A stretch of DNA of 64,000 bases, from contig NC_133917.1 in NCBI RefSeq assembly GCF_964199755.1, positions 5,275,967 to 5,339,966 of the forward strand, in the 5' to 3' direction. Below the pieces are notes generated by a model that did not search any database, was not told the DNA's origin, and saw only the letters and a program-made list of their open reading frames with translations. The position numbers were made by a program, and so were the translations under genes. Positions 47,401 to 59,339 of the stretch are shown here, one piece after another (within the stretch, counting starts at the first letter, position 1; each line of letters starts with the position of its first letter). The DNA is from Larus michahellis (taxonomy: Eukaryota; Chordata; Aves; Charadriiformes; Laridae).

Positions 47401-50400
47401 TCTCTTTTTTTAATTTTGAGGGCTGTAGCGTCCCTGTCATGTCTATCCTGTTATCCAACTAGGTAGTAACTGTCCAAGAAAATCAAAAGGTAGGGGGAAA
47501 CACAGAGCCTGTTTGTGTGAGCACTTCAATCATTCAGAAATCAGGCTGGGGAAAAAAAAAAAAGAGAACTGCCAGGTGTAGGCAATTAATGAGGCAATTA
47601 CTGAGTACAAATATGAGTATGAACTGTGAGAGCAGATATGGGTGACTGATCTGACATTCTCCACCAGCACAACCCTTTTCCTGTCTGGGTTTTCCTGACA
47701 CTCAGGGAATAACCGAGAAGGGCCACGGAGCAGATATTTCCTCAGAAAGATATTGCTGCAAGGAAGATCAAGTGCTCCAGAGAGGGATGAAGATCTTAAT
47801 CTTTTTAGGGCAGGGAGTAAAAGGCACAATCCATACCATGGCTTTGATCCGAGCTCAGGGTTGCTACCTGGCAGCAAAGCAAGCATCAGTGAGCCCAAGC
47901 CTTGTAGCAAAACCAACATCCAAATAAACAAACATCCAAAACCATCCAATATCCAAAAAACAGACACCCACCACAAAGAATTTAGGGATTTCTAGGCACC
48001 TGGGTGTCAGTCCTTCACTTCTTGAAGGATGCCAAGCGTAATGATTTCAGCATAAGGTCAAGAACCAAACTCCTAGCTCCTGTTCCTGCTCTGCCACCAG
48101 CTCGCTCTGTGAGCTTGAGCAAGACATCGAACTGCTGCGTGTCCGTTAGTGTCTGTGAAGTGGAGGTATCGGTCCTTCCCCTGATTTGCAGATACATTGT
48201 CTGGTTTAACCGAAGTCTGCAAAGAGCTTCAGGATCTCTGGGCTAAATTCTCTGGAGGGGACACCATTGTTATTTATGCGTCGGTTCGTACATCAGGAAC
48301 AGGTCTGGGCTGTCCCTCCGGTGCTGTCTCTCAGTCCCTTGGCACCCCTGGTCTGTTTTGACAGTGCCCATACGTGACTCTCTGCTGCAAATCAGCATGG
48401 AAGACTCCAGAGATCTCGTGTAGGCAGATGGGTGTAACTGTAGGGGAAAGTATCTAATTGTGGATTCACCTGTGGTATGCAAATGACCCCGATAATAAGA
48501 AAAGCATTGTCTTCTTGGATGAGCTATGGCACATCTCAACTGCTCTTATCTGAAGATCTCAGAGCTCTTGGCAAAAGCAGCGATAAGCACGTGGCAGCTG
48601 GTCCTCCCTTAAACTTTCAGCTGCCTCAGTATTTTCTGTCAAGACATTTTCTGGGCAAAAGTCTGACTTTTTGGTCAAAGCAGAATTTTGCATTAAATGC
48701 TGTGGGGTGAAGAGGGAAAGGAAAGGGGTGTTTATGGACCCAGGCTGCTTGGTATGAGCAAAGTGGTTTGGGGAGAAAGTTCTGGCTCGTGATAATGGTG
48801 CGGAGAATAAATATTTCTCCATTTCAGTGGCTGTCATTCCCAATAATACTGTTCCCTAGAGCTCTCCTCTGGCCGGAGCATTGCACGGATGCCCTGCACT
48901 CTGTGGTATTTTGCTTTCTATGGATTTCCTTTCATCTCTAGTTAATCAGGAGGAGGCTAAGATGCTAACTTCTCAAATACGCGGTTCTGCGCACACCAAA
49001 GTAGGAATTTCTTCCTGGGAATAAGAGGCTGCCCGTGTTAAGTCAATCCCAGGCTATTCGTGTGCACAGCTGAACCGATACCTTTGAAACACATCCCCCC
49101 TTGTAATATCCAGGCAGGCTAGACACCTACTTGCTTCGGAAGTCATCCATGGTGCTCAGGACCTTTGTCAGCTCCAGCTCAAGATTTTCCTGCTCGTAGT
49201 TGAGCGCCTTCATCTCTTGATTCATTTTGCTCATGTACTGATCGTAGATGGCCTTGATGTCTGACTCGGAGTGGGAATTGTCTTGATCCTTCAGGAAGTT
49301 CCACCTTGTCGTCAGGACCTTGTTCTGTTGCTCCAAGCACTGAACCTGCAGAAGATGTTTCGGAGACATTAGTAACACTGAGAGCTACAAGCAAAGCTGG
49401 CTGCTCCTGGCAGGGCAGGAGACATTGACCTGGAGACCGTCAGAGTAGTGAGAAGCTGCTGGAATCAGCAGAGATCTCCGGGTTCCAGGTGAGAATGAGA
49501 AATCCCTTGAAGATCAGACCTGAGGATGGAGGGTTATAGTGACTTTTAGAGGCTTTCCACATTGCCTACTTATTAATTTCTTGATAGAATGTGTTCACAT
49601 CAAAATGAATGAGCATCTCTTGTTAAGTCACTGAAAAACAAGGACTATTCAATGCTGGTCCTCTTTGCCTCCGAACGTATTGAAGCAGAGGCTGAAAGTC
49701 CAGCACAGGCCACGCGCGTATGTCCAGGGTGAATGGGAGTCTGAGTTACTACCTTGGAGTGGCACAAACAAAGGTAACTCCTCTCAAATCTGTAGGATTA
49801 CACCATGGTGAAGTTTAGGGAATGAATCAGAGTCCTGGTTTGTATTGCAAAGCAACATAGACAAGGCCTATGGGAACTCTAGAGAATAAGCAAAATAATT
49901 ACAGACTCCACGTGAGGTCTATGTGTGTTTGTGCCTGTCTGCTCGAGAGGATACGCTGCATTTTCATCCACCCACTGTCTGATGAATCTGGCACTCTTCT
50001 TTCCTAATATTCACAATCTTAACAGTAATGCTCAGTGTTTAACAGTTTTCATCTTCAAAGCTCTCGGCTAACTTCAATTAATTATCTAATTGCTACCTCC
50101 TCTCTCTCTTATTGCATTGTGAACAAAACCAGACTCCTTCAGTCACGTTTTGGCTGGTGATTTGCGAGTTGCCTCCAACAGCGTCCTCCGCTCTGTCACC
50201 AAGGTGACTCAGCGCTGATACCGTGCCCTGGGTGGCGTGAGCAGTGGGGTGCAGGTGCCATCAGGCCTTGACCTTCTGCTTGCCCTTCAGCTTTGACTTT
50301 TTCTTTAGTTTTCTGTGGCCCCAGTCAGCATCAGTGCGTTGAGCAGAGAGAGCTCCGGGCTGCTGAGCGCTGCACAGATGCACATGGTGAGAGACTGCAT

Positions 50401-53249
50401 CTTTTGGGGAAAGAGCTCTGTCTGAGCAGAGAAAGGCAGAAACAGAGCGCAGCCAAGCAAAGCAAAACCACTCAGATGCTCACTCGGTTTTCAGCAGGAG
50501 TGCAAGTGTTGGGACCTTCCAGGTCTCAGCGTTAGGGACCTAATCCTTTCTTCCTGATATCGTAACGCACGGCCGTAGACATCCCATCAGTAGTCGAGTC
50601 TGCTGACTGGCTGCTTTGTCCTGGCACAAAACCGGAGTGGCACACTGCGTGTGTGAGGCTGAGAACCAGAGGATGCTCCTGCAGCGGAGCCAGAAAGGGA
50701 CGTTGCAAGTGGCAGAAGTCAGTGGCCTCCGGGGCTACCAAGAGCCAGTTTGCTCCCTCCATCTGAGGCATCTCAGGGATTGTGATAGAGCATCCCTCAG
50801 TGGGGCTGGGATCAACCTGTGGGATAGGCTGTAGGGAACAGCCTCTCATTTTAAGCAGCTTCCCCGTTTGCTGCTGGGACGGTAAATGACTGAATGCGTT
50901 GGCTGCTGTTCTAAGTCCATCTTTGATCCTCAGATCAAGTCTCAGTTCCTGACCTCACTCCTAATCCTTGGTTGCTTTTCTTTTTCCCCTCACTAACTCT
51001 TCCGTTTCTTTCCTGTTCCCAAACCATACCCATGCACTGGGCTGAACCGCTTAGATCTTGGCTTCTCATACAGCATCCCTCGTAGCAGAAATTCTTCCTT
51101 GCAAAGTCTTTTAACGAGAGTTTTGCAGCAGAAGGATCACCCAGACGTGGCCACGTTTCCTGGAAAATCATGCCTGAACACAGAAGTGACTAAAACTTTG
51201 TCCTCAGAGGTCTTGACTCTGTGCTGCTGAGGCTAAAGGTAGAGCGTCAAACAGGGTCTCCATCACTTGGCTATTCCCTGTCTTCCACCTGGACATATCT
51301 GGATGGAAAATAAATGCTAGCAGTTCTGGAACAGCCTGCTGGAAAATCATCATCAGCAACTCCTAAAGCTAGTGTGGTCAATTATCTGAGGAATGAGCCG
51401 CTCAGGCTTGAGACCATCTGAATTCCTGATTAAAAAGACAAGTTCTCTTTGACAAGGAAGTGTCATTACCTTCCTCTGGAATGAGGGCCTGAGGCAGATG
51501 GCTGAAGTTTGCCACTTGATGTACCACTTGAAGTTACAGCCTTCAAAGCTAAATGCATGAGCTGACAGCACTGAAGTCAAAGCCACTCAGCTAAGGTGGG
51601 GTGTTTGTATCTTCTGTCCATCAATTGGGCCCCATAAAGCACCCTTATCAGCAGGCCACCAGATTGGGTGTATTGGGAAACCTGGAGGCTTGCTTACTCC
51701 TTCCATTGCTGTTTGCACGGAACAGGCTGGTGCCCGAGGTCTGGCTCACCTACACATTGTCACTGTGTGGTCTTGTCCCATCTCCCCTACCTCCATCCTT
51801 TCTGCTGAGGTCTGGTTTCTGAGCAGTGCTGACATCTGTGCAAACCCTGACCTCTCCATCTGGCTAGTCAAAGGACCAGTCCCGCAGCACCTGCGACACA
51901 ACCCACCTGGGTGATTTCCAAACCTGGGGTTCTCCAAATTCTCATGGCTGAGATCTGTGCTTGGAAAAGCCCAGCCGTGAAGGCGGCCGTGTCCCTCCGG
52001 CCGGGGTGAGCCCCCGGTGCTGCTGCACTCCCGTTTGCACACGTAGGTGTGGTTGGTTCACAGCTGTTCAGTTTGGATAGGTGCTATGGGAGATGGTTCC
52101 CCCACCCTTCTCCTTCCCAGAGTAAATTCAGGTCCTCTTAGAGGTAGAGTCGAAACAACAACAACAAAAAAATCCCAAGCCATAGTAGCTTGGCATCGAG
52201 TGCCTGCATTGTAGAGCGCAGTGAAGCAATCCTCCTGGGAGATTACCATCTGTTTACAGAGCACCGGGGCTTTGCAGAAACCTGCCTCGGCTAGATGAGT
52301 TGTTTTCCTTTGAGAAAACCTTCTGCCTTCTCATGGATCTTAAGAGATGAAAGCGACGCTTTCTTGGCTAAGGACACAACCCCTCGCAATAAAAACCACA
52401 GAGGAGGGAGGTGGGTGGGGGGTCTCCCTTGCCCACCGCATTGCTGTGGAGGTGAGTTTCCAGCTCCCTTTAGCAGCTGGCGAAGAATCGGAGCTGCTGC
52501 CCTAATCAGCGTCACTGCCCGTGGCTGTTTGTCCACCACGGGAGCTGAGGCCTGCTCTGTCCGGCACCGTGCCTCTGTGTCCCTGCCGTTGCTGCTCAGG
52601 CAGGGCAGGGTCCCCGAGGGCAGAGCGCTTGTCCCCCCCAGGGACCCATGGGGTGACTGACAGGCGCGGCAGAGGGGATGCACGGGCTGCCTGGTGCTGC
52701 TGACCACGGATGCGGCCCAGCTTCACCTAGAGGTGATGCTAGCCCTTGTTAAAACAGATAGCACTGAAGGAATAACTAATTGGGTAATTAGCCTAATATT
52801 CAGAGCCTGGCCACAGTTAGCTGAAGGCCTTGATAAGTCTCCTGAGAGACTGGTTAGTGTCTGCTTCCCCACCACCATCTTTGTCCCCATGCTGCACCGT
52901 GGTCCTCAGTAGCCCACCTTACCTTCTCAATTAGGGTCACAAACTGGTTGTTGAGCAGCTTGATGTCCTCCTTCTCCTGCTGACGCATGGCTTGGAAGTC
53001 GGGGTCGATATCAAGGTGCACGGGGGCCAGGAGTCTCCCGTCGATGGAGAATGAAGGGTAAGAGGAGCATCGGTATCCACCATCTCCGTGGAGGCTGAGC
53101 GAGCTGTAGCCATTGCTGGCCACCTCGCTGGGACTGCAGCGGCCCAGGCAGTCCGGGGATGTGCTGGCGGCTTTTCCTCTGCTCATCTTCCCTGACACCT
53201 CCCAGGAGGAGAGGGAGCCACTGGTGAAGGCTTTGCAAGGGTTAGTCAT
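38266..53249 (-). CDS. KRT80: Keratin 80, type II intermediate-filament protein, complete
   Basis: A type II keratin pairs with a type I keratin to build cytoplasmic filaments in epithelia; KRT80 is associated with desmosomes and differentiating cells. The nine exons, in transcript order, are 52923-53249, 49131-49345, 43859-43919, 42763-42858, 40437-40601, 39795-39920, 39479-39699, 38583-38638 and 38266-38492. Phases join exactly to 1494 bp, 497 residues. Lengths of exons 2-7 (215, 61, 96, 165, 126, 221 bp) are the standard type II pattern. The head (1-83) lacks glycine loops. Helix initiation (about 92-125) contains [10 protein letters not shown] and CLEQQNK; helix termination is [15 protein letters not shown] near 377. 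KRT80 is preferred over KRT7/8/5 because of [38 protein letters not shown] and the post-helix [15 protein letters not shown], which mirrors the mammalian KRT80 tail start. The tail (about 95 residues) is longer than I recall for human and not obviously conserved at its end. Confidence 0.92.
38583..38638 (-). CDS. KRT80: KRT80 exon 8: start of tail
   Basis: 56 bp after acceptor ccattcacag. It encodes [18 protein letters not shown] with split codons at both ends. Donor gtaagt. It matches the start of the mammalian KRT80 tail in spacing. Confidence 0.85.
38985..39445 (+). mobile_element. CR1 LINE fragment with internal deletion
   Basis: This is the end of the CR1 reverse-transcriptase frame in plus orientation: [20 protein letters not shown], then [20 protein letters not shown] and LRELG. 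It is broken by substitutions and small indels. After LRELGL it jumps straight to the 3' terminal sequence (ctagatgatctttaatgtcc to gttctatgatc), lacking the few hundred bases a full copy has between. It lies in KRT80 intron 7, antisense to the gene. Confidence 0.9.
39479..39699 (-). CDS. KRT80: KRT80 exon 7: coil 2 end and helix-termination motif
   Basis: 221 bp. It starts [17 protein letters not shown] and ends RKLMEGEES plus two bases. The acceptor (caacaccag) has a weak pyrimidine tract interrupted near the AG, and the upstream intron is only 95 bp. Donor gtaaac. Confidence 0.9.
39795..39920 (-). CDS. KRT80: KRT80 exon 6: coil 2 middle
   Basis: 126 bp, 42 codons, from [13 protein letters not shown] to CIVSQKSQ. 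The acceptor is tctcccctgcag and the donor gtgtgt is weak. Confidence 0.92.
40437..40601 (-). CDS. KRT80: KRT80 exon 5: linker and start of coil 2
   Basis: 165 bp, 55 codons, from [15 protein letters not shown] to EAEALTRRK. Acceptor gctattcag, donor gtattt. Confidence 0.93.
41955..42060 (+). repeat. MIR/CORE-SINE-like relic in KRT80 intron 4
   Basis: ctctgtgcctcagtttcccc followed by 'ataaggggtgataacattcc' is a good match to the MIR-type consensus. Confidence 0.65.
42763..42858 (-). CDS. KRT80: KRT80 exon 4: coil 1B end
   Basis: 96 bp, 32 codons, from [16 protein letters not shown] to KKTIYEQ. Acceptor cctctcctgtag, donor gtaaaa. Confidence 0.93.
43859..43919 (-). CDS. KRT80: KRT80 exon 3: coil 1B
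   Basis: 61 bp. It completes a split Lys codon, then encodes [20 protein letters not shown]. Acceptor cactctccttag, donor gtaaag. Confidence 0.93.
48065..48245 (+). repeat. Nearly full-length MIR/CORE-SINE-like relic in KRT80 intron 2
   Basis: The order ctctgccaccagctcgctct, gtgagcttgagcaagac, 'gtctgtgaagtggaggtat' and 'tctgcaaagagcttcagg' follows the MIR-type consensus from its 5' part to near its 3' end. Confidence 0.6.
49131..49345 (-). CDS. KRT80: KRT80 exon 2: coil 1A end, L1 and coil 1B start
   Basis: 215 bp. It starts [18 protein letters not shown] and ends STMDDFRS plus two bases. Acceptor ttctgcag, donor gtaggt. Confidence 0.93.
52776..52791. promoter_or_regulatory. Inverted-repeat homeodomain-type motif in KRT80 intron 1
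   Basis: ctaattgggtaattag is a perfect inverted repeat, 6-bp arms around 4 bp. It gives two TAATT/AATTA half-sites about 130 bp inside the exon 1 donor. Functional meaning is inferred only. Confidence 0.3.
52923..53249 (-). CDS. KRT80: KRT80 exon 1: head and start of coil 1A
   Basis: 327 bp, 109 codons. The start ATG at 53249 ([12 protein letters not shown]) gives a head of usual length. A later in-frame Met at codon 22 would cut the head short. The exon ends [12 protein letters not shown] at donor gtaagg. Confidence 0.92.
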
Positions 53250-53520
53250 GCTCGGCTTGTGGCTGTGCAGCTCGAGGGAGGGGAAGGGAGGGAAAGGGAG
53301 AGGAAAAAAAAGAGATGAAGTTTTCTTGCTGCTGCTGCCTCAAAGGGAAGGAGAGTAGTGGCACGCTGAGGAGGTTGGTCGGCTTAATTCCTGTCTCCTC
53401 AGCTCGTGGGTTGGCTAATGAATTACAAGCACCTGTTCTCCTATGTTCATTAAACGGAGGAGGGTGTAACCGTTGATGTAATCCAGATCAACCTGTTGGC
53501 TTTTTATTTTTTTTTTTTTC
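53250..53520 (-). promoter_or_regulatory. KRT80: KRT80 5' UTR and proximal promoter region
   Basis: The minus strand just upstream of the start codon is pyrimidine-rich. A TATA-like ataaaaag occurs at 53501-53508, about 250 bp upstream of the ATG. No CpG island covers this start, as is usual for tissue-restricted keratins. The transcription start is not determinable by eye. Confidence 0.35.
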
Positions 53521-56500
53521 CCTCCTCTCTCTGTACCCTCCTTTTTTCAGGAGCTTGTTTATGTGGTGAGGGCATAGGCACTTGCAGCAAAAACAAATCA
53601 CTCACAGGTAATTCGCTGGGCCCCGAGCGGCTGCTTTCCTCATCCTTAAATGGTGAAGAAAGCAATCAAAGGTGCTGGGCTCGGGGAGGACGGCTCTGAG
53701 CACGGCTGCTGCGCTAGTGCTTGGCTCACGGAGCCTGGGTTCGGCCCCTGGCTGGTTTCCAGCCAAAATCTGCAGGAAGAAATTGTGATTTTTTTTTTTA
53801 TTATTATTATTATTTTTTTTTGTAGGGGAGTGTTTAAAGTCTTAAAGAAAGAGTCTGAATTGGCTACGGGTAGGAGTTTGGTGGCACATCTCAAGCTCGT
53901 GGTGACCAGAGGTGCTCCCTGTCTTCCTTTGACCACAGAAGCGCATCACAGAAGCTTCTGCTGCTCTGCGTGTTTTAGGGACGATAGGCCTGGTTCTGAG
54001 ACCCTTGGGTGTGGGGTCCAAGAGTCCTGAGGTTGTTTGGTTGTCTGGGCTGGCAGCAATGGAGACCTTCAAAACCTCTAGACATGGAGCTGGATCTCAG
54101 AAGTGCCCAAGTCCATCTTTGGTTGCTGCTCTCCTGCTCCTTGAAAGCCCTTTAAAAGCTGGCACTGGAGACACCAAAACCAACTGTCTTTTAATGAGTT
54201 CTTGGCTGCTGAGCTGGCACGCCCTTAAATACCTGTTTGGACCGAGGTGTACACCAGTGTTGGACGTGGCTTTCTTGAAAGCATTTTCCTGCTTTAACTG
54301 AGTTTCGCAAGTGAAAAATCAGGACAGGAGAGCACCCATTTCTGCCTCTTTTGTGTACTGCATTGCAGTGTTCTCAGGAAAGGGGATGGTCTTCTCAGGC
54401 CAAAATTGAGAACTTCCATTTTTTTGGAAAGCTGCTGTTTTACAGCCTGGTTCTGCCCTATGTTGGAAGACAAGCTGGGAATTTCCCTGCCAAGTAAAGT
54501 GAAAGAAAGTTTGGATCTGTCGCAGACCTGCTTCAACAAGAAATGCATCTGATGTTGTAGTAGTTTCTATTTTAAGGACTTCAGAAGAAAGATGGCCCCT
54601 TGCAGTAGGGTTAACCTTTTCTTTCACTATTTTGCCAAGAAAAGTGTGCTTTCACATGACATGCCCATCTTACCAAAGCACCCTTTCCAGGGAAAACGTT
54701 TCCCTTGATGATCCGTTTGAATACCAAGTCCCTCACTCAGTGGATCCTTGTTGGGACTTTTCAGTGAGCGGTTTATTTTAAGGATTAAAACAAAATTTAT
54801 GGACGGGAGATGACAGAGCTCATGGCTCTTGCAAGGTGAGGTGAGATTATCTGTCTCATCGTGGGCTGCTCGTTTGTGGCTTTGCGGTTGCCGGCACATC
54901 AGTGTTCCTGATTAGCATCAGGTCATGGGGTCACCTGGCAGGTTTTTTGCTTCATCTGGTGCTGAGGGCAGTTGTGATGGCTCCCTGGGAATGAGCCCTC
55001 TGAGGGAAGGAGATAGAGGGGAAATTAAGCTGGGTCGGTTTAATAGCGGCTGGGAGCAGTGTTCTGCACTGGCATGTTGCACGATGATGTTTTGCAAGAT
55101 CCCAGGAAGCAAAGAAACTGCTGCAGAAAAAGCAGTGCTGGTCATCGCATCGCAACCACATCTGCCCAGGCATCAATGTCTACTCCTTTCTCCTCTAAGT
55201 ATCAATTCTTTTCTTTTCTCTTTTTTTTTTTTCTTGAAATTAAATTTCTAGCACTGGATCCAGCCTGGGAGGATGTCCAGTTTGTCTGGAATGGCATCTC
55301 TTGATGCAGGATGGCACTAAAAACTCTTCTGGTGATCAGATCTGATTGTAGCATGTTGCTTGGTGCCTTTTGAGTCCTGGCTCCTGTATAATATTATGTA
55401 CTTTATCCCACACCCTCTCTATTAGGTGGTGAAGGGGGAACCAAATCGTTCTGCCACAGAAAGATGTAGAAGGATGATGGTTTAGGGTTAAAGCTGCTTT
55501 TAATGCTGGGGAACGGCAGGGTGGAAAACCATTTTCCAGTGGGGGCATTGGGGCCGCTCTACTCCGAGCTGAGCAAGGCTTTTCAAAGTCCTGCCTCCTT
55601 CCAGAAGGATGGGTATAATTTGCAATAACTCTCTAAGGAACGGGTTTGCAAGTGGTCATCTCTGCTGGCAGGTGATGTGAGGATGCGTGGGAAGAGCTTG
55701 CGGAGAGAGGATTAACCTGCTTTCTGACGTCTCCTTTCTGGGTGAAGCTCCTGTTGTCCCACCTGCCAGGCAGAGGGGTGACGTGGGGATCCAAACTGGC
55801 CCTGTTACGGGGAGACACTGGTGCAGGGTCCTGGGGAGACCCTCATTTTGGTCTAACCAGGACATGGCTCCGTGGCGATGCCCAGCAGCCTGATGCTGAA
55901 ATGATGCTGCTCTTTGGTATCGTAGGTGCACGTAGCAGTGCGGAAACCTGTCACCCCACGCTGGCATTTTGAGGATGGAGAAGGGAGGGCTGCTTTCCAA
56001 AGCCTTGCTGCATGTTTCTCTCCCTTGCTGTCTTCCCTGCCCTGTGGGAGAGGCAGTGCTGAGTCAGGGTGTTTCTTCCCTTCCTGCCCATGTTCTCGAT
56101 GCTCCTCCTTGGCCAGGTATTTGGTTCAGTTTGGAATGGGCTAGTGTCCAAAATCAGGCTCCAAGATTTGGCGCCAGCCTTCTTTGCTACGTAGCAAAAC
56201 AAGCCAAAGAAGGATGGGGACAAGAGGAAGGTGGTGACAGGGTGGAGAAGGCTCTGGAGGATGCGATGAAGGGTCCAGTCATCTCCAGCTAAATTGCTGT
56301 GTCCTCCTACTCCCACAGTGTTGCCACCCGTGTCCTTGCAGCCTGGTCTAGCTTGTCCCCCGATCCCTTTGGATGAAGCCGTCGCCATCCAAAGATGCTG
56401 AGTCATCCCAGGGTCTCCCATTCTGGGTATGTCAGGAGCAAGGCAACCTACTGCTTTGAGCTTGCAGTGTGGTTGGTCGGTAGGTTGAGGTTTGGAGATG

Positions 56501-59330
56501 GGCACAGGGTAGCTTAAACCATCACAGGGTGGCTTGGGGGTGCTTAAACCTTTTCAGACAAACCTGGAGAGTCTTGTCACCCTTCCCTTGATACGTGGAG
56601 ATTCATCCCGGCCATCTGTAAAATCACCTTTTAGGGTTATTGGCTCAATATGTATACGCGTAGTAGAATAATTTATTTATCAAGGTTCCATAAGTAATTG
56701 CTGTTTATTAAGTGTGGGTAATGTATGAAACAAACAACGAATCAGCATTTGCCCCAAGGAATCTGAATGATTAAGGTTAAGCAAGACAGAGACAGGGCTG
56801 AGGGATGCAGAGAGCCGCGGAGGTAATGAGTGGGTCAGCAGGACAGGCTTAAGCCTCGTCAGGCACGTGAGGAGCGTCTGGAGGGGGAACCGTGCGTGTG
56901 AAGCCAAATGACGCATGGCGGGGGAATGGCTGATATTGTGGCCACAGGTAGGACGAGGCAGAGCAGCTGCAGGTTCCTGGTTCCAAAGAACCAGGTTCAG
57001 TCCACCCAGTTCACTTCGGGTTTAAAAAAAGAGCAAGAGGAGGGCCTGTTTTGGTAAATGTTTGTTTTGCTTTTGTTAAATTTGGCTGCTGGCCCTCACC
57101 CTGTGACAGGCGAGGTTTTTACCCGCTCTGGGGCATAACCTGCAGGTAGGTTGATTATACGGGGTCCCAGGCCAGCACCGCTGCCCAGAGCTGGGTTTGT
57201 GGTGAGGGGCTTTGATTGCAGAGACACCTTAATTCAGCTCCTTCCCTGCGGTGCCCTGTGGAGAAAGGAAGGTGCAGGGCTGGGCTGGAGGCAAGCCCAG
57301 GCCAGTGCTGTGGTAGGACGGCCAGGGACACGCCGGTGACCACAAGGCTGCGTGCTCATTTGGGCATGGCTGTGGTTTGCCATCGCTCTCCTCGTCTGAC
57401 CCTGCCAGCGCGGGGGGACCGCGGATGGGCACTGAGGGAAGCGCCGGAGCCACCCTGCCCATGCTGGTGTCGGGGCAGGGTGGCTGGGGACAGGAGAACT
57501 TCATCCCAGACTGCGGGTCTTTGTGGACCCCGGTTTGGGGGATGGTTGGAGGTAGCTCTGCAGCCTTCCCGAGCTCCGCTCCATCCCTGCTCCTTCCTTC
57601 TCTCATTTATTCCTCCTTTCCATGCTCATCTGCCCTTCTAGTGTCACATTTCCATTTCGCCTCCTTCTTTGCTTCCTTTATGTGCCTGCCCAGAGCCATT
57701 CACATCCCTTCCCCCCTGCCAGCCCCTTTCCCCTCTTCCTCCTTTTTGATTTCTGGATGAAACAGTGAGTAGGTAAAACTCTACCTTTTAAAACACTTCC
57801 CCCAGAATAGACGTCACTTGCAAAGAATTTATAGAAGAGTTTGGAAGGCAGGACGGGACGTGCCCACAGCGGCTTCACGCTCAGGAAGGTTTCCAACCCA
57901 TTGGCTGCGCTTTTTTTGCTCACGTAGTTTCCAGGAAATTTCAGGTATTGGGGAAAAAAAAGGTAGGACTAATTAAGTGGTGGTGACATCACTTGTTTCT
58001 GCTGGGGTGCTGCAGGCTCTTCCCTTCCCGCCATACGGAGAGGCTGGGCGATACCGTCCCCGCCTGGGGCTGGGAAGCAGCTGCTGGATGCTGGATCTGC
58101 CCCAGGCAGCCGCGTTGTATCATCTCCCAAATAAAGGGACTCGGCTTCATCGTAGAAACCGCTGCTTTATTTTCTCAGTTGAAGGCCACCCCGAAGTCTG
58201 TGAATCTCCGTGTGCTCTCGGCTGTGCATCGTCCCCACTTGTCCTTGCGGCAGCCGCTCTTTGAGCCCACCCTTCTGAGCCGTGCGGGGAGCAGGGAGGT
58301 TGCCGGTTCCCTTTTTCATAACCTGTCCTGTTACTTTGGCGAATGGCTTCTCCTTTCTCAGTGTCCCTGCTTATAAAAAGAGCATAAACGAGACGCACAG
58401 TGTGAGGATTTACTGCTTAGTGTTTCTCAATCCGCACTTGAGCAAATTACCTCATTCCTTTTAGACAGCACCCAGTATCCACCGCTCTGATTACAATCTG
58501 GCTCTGTGCTCTTGTGTCACTTTTAATTAGGCATTTTGTTTCTGCATTGTGTGTCATTCTCACATGGTTTACAGCATAAATAACGATGTATTGTGTTTCA
58601 GTGGGTACTGCGAACCTTTAGCTCTTAATGAGGCTGCATGGATATTTATGAGGCCATCTACCTGTTTTGCAACATGCAGGTTCTGAGTCTAAAATACACT
58701 GGGATCTTTTTTTGGGGAAAAAAAGACGTAGGACATCAAAGTGTTAGTTAGAAGGTGAACGTTTGCATTGGGAATTGCAGAAACACAGATTATTTTGCCC
58801 CAAGGTGGGGACTGGCGGCTGATCACAGGAATCCCAGCCTGCAGTGGCTTCTCTCCTAAAATTAGTGTAGCGGGAGCGAGCCCAGAAATTTAAGGGATGG
58901 CACGTGAGGTTAGATGTCTTTGGGTGTATTTTTGCTCTGTGAGGACAGGGATTTGGGCTCCCACTGCGTTTCTCATCAGGTGAGAGCCACAAACTGGGAG
59001 CAGTGGCACGGTGAGGGTGGGAATGGGAGAAGGGGATGGTGTCACCGCTTGATGCTGTGTCAGGACAGACCGAGGGGCAGTTTGCTGTGGGATCCCACAA
59101 AGATCAGGGTCCTTGTGCTGGAGAACCAGTGCCTCTGTGCCCCCTCGCCTTGTGCCTGCGCTTTTCAGAGGCCGCATGCCCAAATTGTCAGGCAAAAGGT
59201 CTGAGTTTATTATTTCTTTTCCCCGTCCACTTATGTGAATTGGACCTCAGTCTCCCACATTTCGCCTTGTGCCACTGGAATAAATGCAAAGCGGGCGTTT
59301 GGCCATGGCCGTACCTCGCCACGGCTTTTC
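53521..59330. other. Upstream DNA, no gene recognised
   Basis: There is a T-rich (ATT)n tract at 53789-53821. Open frames are short or overlap one another without known motifs (longest 184 codons, minus strand near 56 kb). AT-richer stretches near 54.4-54.8 and 58.4-58.7 kb could be regulatory, but I see no proof. Confidence 0.55.
53789..53821. repeat. T-rich (ATT)n simple repeat
   Basis: A T run, then five ATT units, then a T run. Confidence 0.85.
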
Positions 59331-59339
59331 TGGGGTAGT

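Noticed and set aside
39479..53249. Reading the keratin as KRT7, KRT8 or an epidermal KRT5-like gene
   Set aside because: The head lacks glycine loops, and the coil 1B-2 and tail-start residues follow KRT80 rather than these keratins.
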